64,000 nucleotides of DNA from Psychrobacter arenosus. Its GTDB lineage: Bacteria > Pseudomonadota > Gammaproteobacteria > Pseudomonadales > Moraxellaceae. The DNA lies in NCBI RefSeq assembly GCF_904848165.1, contig NZ_LR884459.1, positions 1,178,001 through 1,242,000 of the forward strand, given 5' to 3'. Within the stretch, counting starts at the first letter, position 1, and every line of letters starts with the position of its first letter. The notes under the pieces are model-generated. The model was not told the origin of the DNA and made no database searches. It was given only the letters and a program-made list of their open reading frames with translations. The translations under genes and the position numbers were made by a program. This document shows, one piece after another, positions 62,924 to 64,000 of the stretch.

Positions 62924-63370
62924 TTAAGCGGTTAAGGACAACAATGGTAGTGAAGTGGTTACCAAGACAAACACGCATAACGCAAAGAAAATTAAGGCAA
63001 AAGACTGACTATAAGCAATATATTTATTAGGAATTACTAATTCTTTTGGCGAGTCAGGCATACCTTGGCGTTTTAGTAATCGCGTGCCATAGACCCAGCC
63101 AAATACGGTGTAGATACCATAGGCGGCAGGTACCGCTAAAGCTAATGGATTTAAATCAAAGTAATAAAAAGCCAACACGGAAATGAAAAACCAAAAAGTA
63201 TCTAGCAGTGAGCTGACATGAAACAGCTTCGATTCCGGTAACTTGCCCGCTGACTTTTTTAACATTTGCCCCTCTAGCCAAATCAACAAGGCAATAAACG
63301 CACTGAGCGAAACATAAGCGACTTCTGGCGTTAACCACTCAAGAAAGGGAGGAAGCGTAAAAAATGACAC
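62924..63370 (-). CDS. Small four-helix membrane protein, function unknown
   Basis: A 148-residue protein with four hydrophobic segments (about 15-32, 52-70, 73-93 and 122-145) and no motif I recognise. The longest frame begins with GTG at 63370 and has no clear ribosome-binding site, so the start is uncertain. It lies between the cold-shock gene and ilvC on the same strand, but the ilvC terminator separates it from ilvC. Confidence 0.6.
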   Translation of the reverse strand: MSFFTLPPFLEWLTPEVAYVSLSAFIALLIWLEGQMLKKSAGKLPESKLFHVSSLLDTFWFFISVLAFYYFDLNPLALAVPAAYGIYTVFGWVYGTRLLKRQGMPDSPKELVIPNKYIAYSQSFALIFFALCVFVLVTTSLPLLSLTA

Positions 63371-63559
63371 AGGAGGATACCTACAGTTAGTTAGCGACAG
63401 TTAGAGAACGAAAATTGATATAAGGGAGAATGACGCGGCTAGCAGTCTATCTTGGGCGCTAGCCCGCTGTTTTCAAGGCAAAATACTAGGAATACCGCTA
63501 TAAATAAGCCCTCAATAAGTTTGCTTGATAACTCATAAGGCATGACAGAAGTACCGCCA

Positions 63560-63592
63560 TAAAAAAACCCCACGATCTACTCGTAGGGTCTT
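63560..63592 (-). terminator. Terminator downstream of ilvC
   Basis: Stem ACCCTACGA/TCGTGGGGT on the minus strand with one mismatch, then seven T. Confidence 0.8.
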
Positions 63593-63660
63593 TTGATAAT
63601 TAATAGCCGTTACTCACTAACGACTATTGATTAAAACAACGCTTATTATTAAAGTTAGTC

Positions 63661-64000
63661 TTAGTTCTTTTCTTTATCGATGATTTTGTTGCCACCGATC
63701 CAAGGCATCATAGCGCGAAGTTTAGCACCAGTTTTTTCGATCTCGTGCTCAGCGTTGTTACGACGACGCGCCGTCATTGAAGGATAGTTACTCATACCTT
63801 CAGCGATGAACATCTTAGCGTATTCGCCAGACTGGATGCGTTTTAGAGCATTACGCATAGCTTCGCGTGACTGCTCGTTGATAACTTCAGTACCGGTAAC
63901 GTATTCGCCGTATTCAGCGTTGTTACTGATCGAGTAGTTCATGTCAGCGATACCGCCTTCATACATGAGGTCAACAATCAGCTTAAGCTCATGCAAGCAC
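63661..64000 (-). CDS. ilvC: Ketol-acid reductoisomerase, C-terminal part (cut by window edge)
   Basis: C-terminal 112 residues of the enzyme that converts acetolactate to dihydroxyisovalerate in valine and isoleucine synthesis. [20 protein letters not shown] (20 residues), with the metal-binding Glu, and [11 protein letters not shown] belong to the helical knotted domain. The gene continues past base 64000, so the NADPH-binding domain is not visible. The C-terminal length matches class I (short form) enzymes. Confidence 0.95.
   Translation of the reverse strand, partial: CLHELKLIVDLMYEGGIADMNYSISNNAEYGEYVTGTEVINEQSREAMRNALKRIQSGEYAKMFIAEGMSNYPSMTARRRNNAEHEIEKTGAKLRAMMPWIGGNKIIDKEKN

Overview
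This 64 kb window looks like chromosomal sequence of a Psychrobacter-like bacterium (Moraxellaceae, Gammaproteobacteria). The grounds are the protein sequences, the leuS-lptE-holA order, a cyoABCDE operon, a split pntA, a Pseudomonas-type pyrB-pyrC' pair, a heat-shock (sigma-32-type) groESL promoter, and abundant short palindromic repeats between genes. The genus is inferred by recognition only; no search was run. Both ends cut a gene: leuS lacks its 5' part on the left and ilvC lacks its 5' part on the right.

Layout. 1-7.9 kb (+): leuS (partial), lptE, holA, then the efflux pair macA-macB. 7.9-8.9 kb: two tandem tRNA-Lys transcription units, each with its own promoter, a leader of about 200 nt carrying two copies of a bipartite hairpin element, and a terminator. 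9-14.2 kb (-): a metallo-beta-lactamase-fold hydrolase, large-subunit catalase KatE, a DUF938 methyltransferase, a flavodoxin-like protein and an OsmC-like protein. 14.4-18.4 kb: an unrecognised 580-residue protein, a Rieske/FAD-reductase fusion and a small membrane protein. 18.6-24.8 kb (-): a complete rRNA operon (16S, tRNA-Ile, tRNA-Ala, 23S, 5S) with two strong promoters, RNase III-type processing stems and tandem terminators. 24.8-25.8 kb: a gene-free cluster of palindromic repeats. 25.8-31.3 kb (-): cytochrome bo3 quinol oxidase cyoABCDE, with an unusual Met/His-rich tail on CyoD and a structured leader, followed by a 1.4 kb gene-free AT-rich gap. 32.7-39.1 kb: pssA, rlmJ, a 2OG-Fe(II) oxygenase, dapE, an orphan antitoxin with a stump of its toxin, a GyrI-like protein, iscX and a thioesterase. 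39.4-42.4 kb (-): pntA1-pntA2-pntB transhydrogenase. 43-46.2 kb: yaaA, then groES-groEL under a sigma-32-like promoter. 46.5-52.1 kb: a DUF3108 secreted protein, DUF2069, wrbA, a long YihY protein and a CPA1 antiporter. 52.3-55.2 kb (-): pyrB, a catalytically dead pyrC' and a DUF2127 membrane protein. 55.8-58.8 kb: fbp, a SpoU-type RNA methyltransferase and a prolyl-4-hydroxylase-like oxygenase. 59.1-64 kb (-): etfB-etfA, a DUF421 protein, a cold-shock protein, a small membrane protein and the 3' end of ilvC.

Most content is housekeeping: respiration and redox (cyo, pnt, etf, wrbA, katE), nucleotide, lipid and amino-acid synthesis, translation and protein folding. The most unusual signal is a dispersed bipartite hairpin element. 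Seven clear copies and one diverged copy keep base pairing while the stem sequences change. Copies lie in tRNA-Lys leaders, next to a remnant of a 5S gene, and nested inside larger CCTCC/GGAGG palindromes. The Met/His-rich CyoD tail, the structured cyo leader, the broken toxin-antitoxin locus and the dead dihydroorotase are the other points worth attention.
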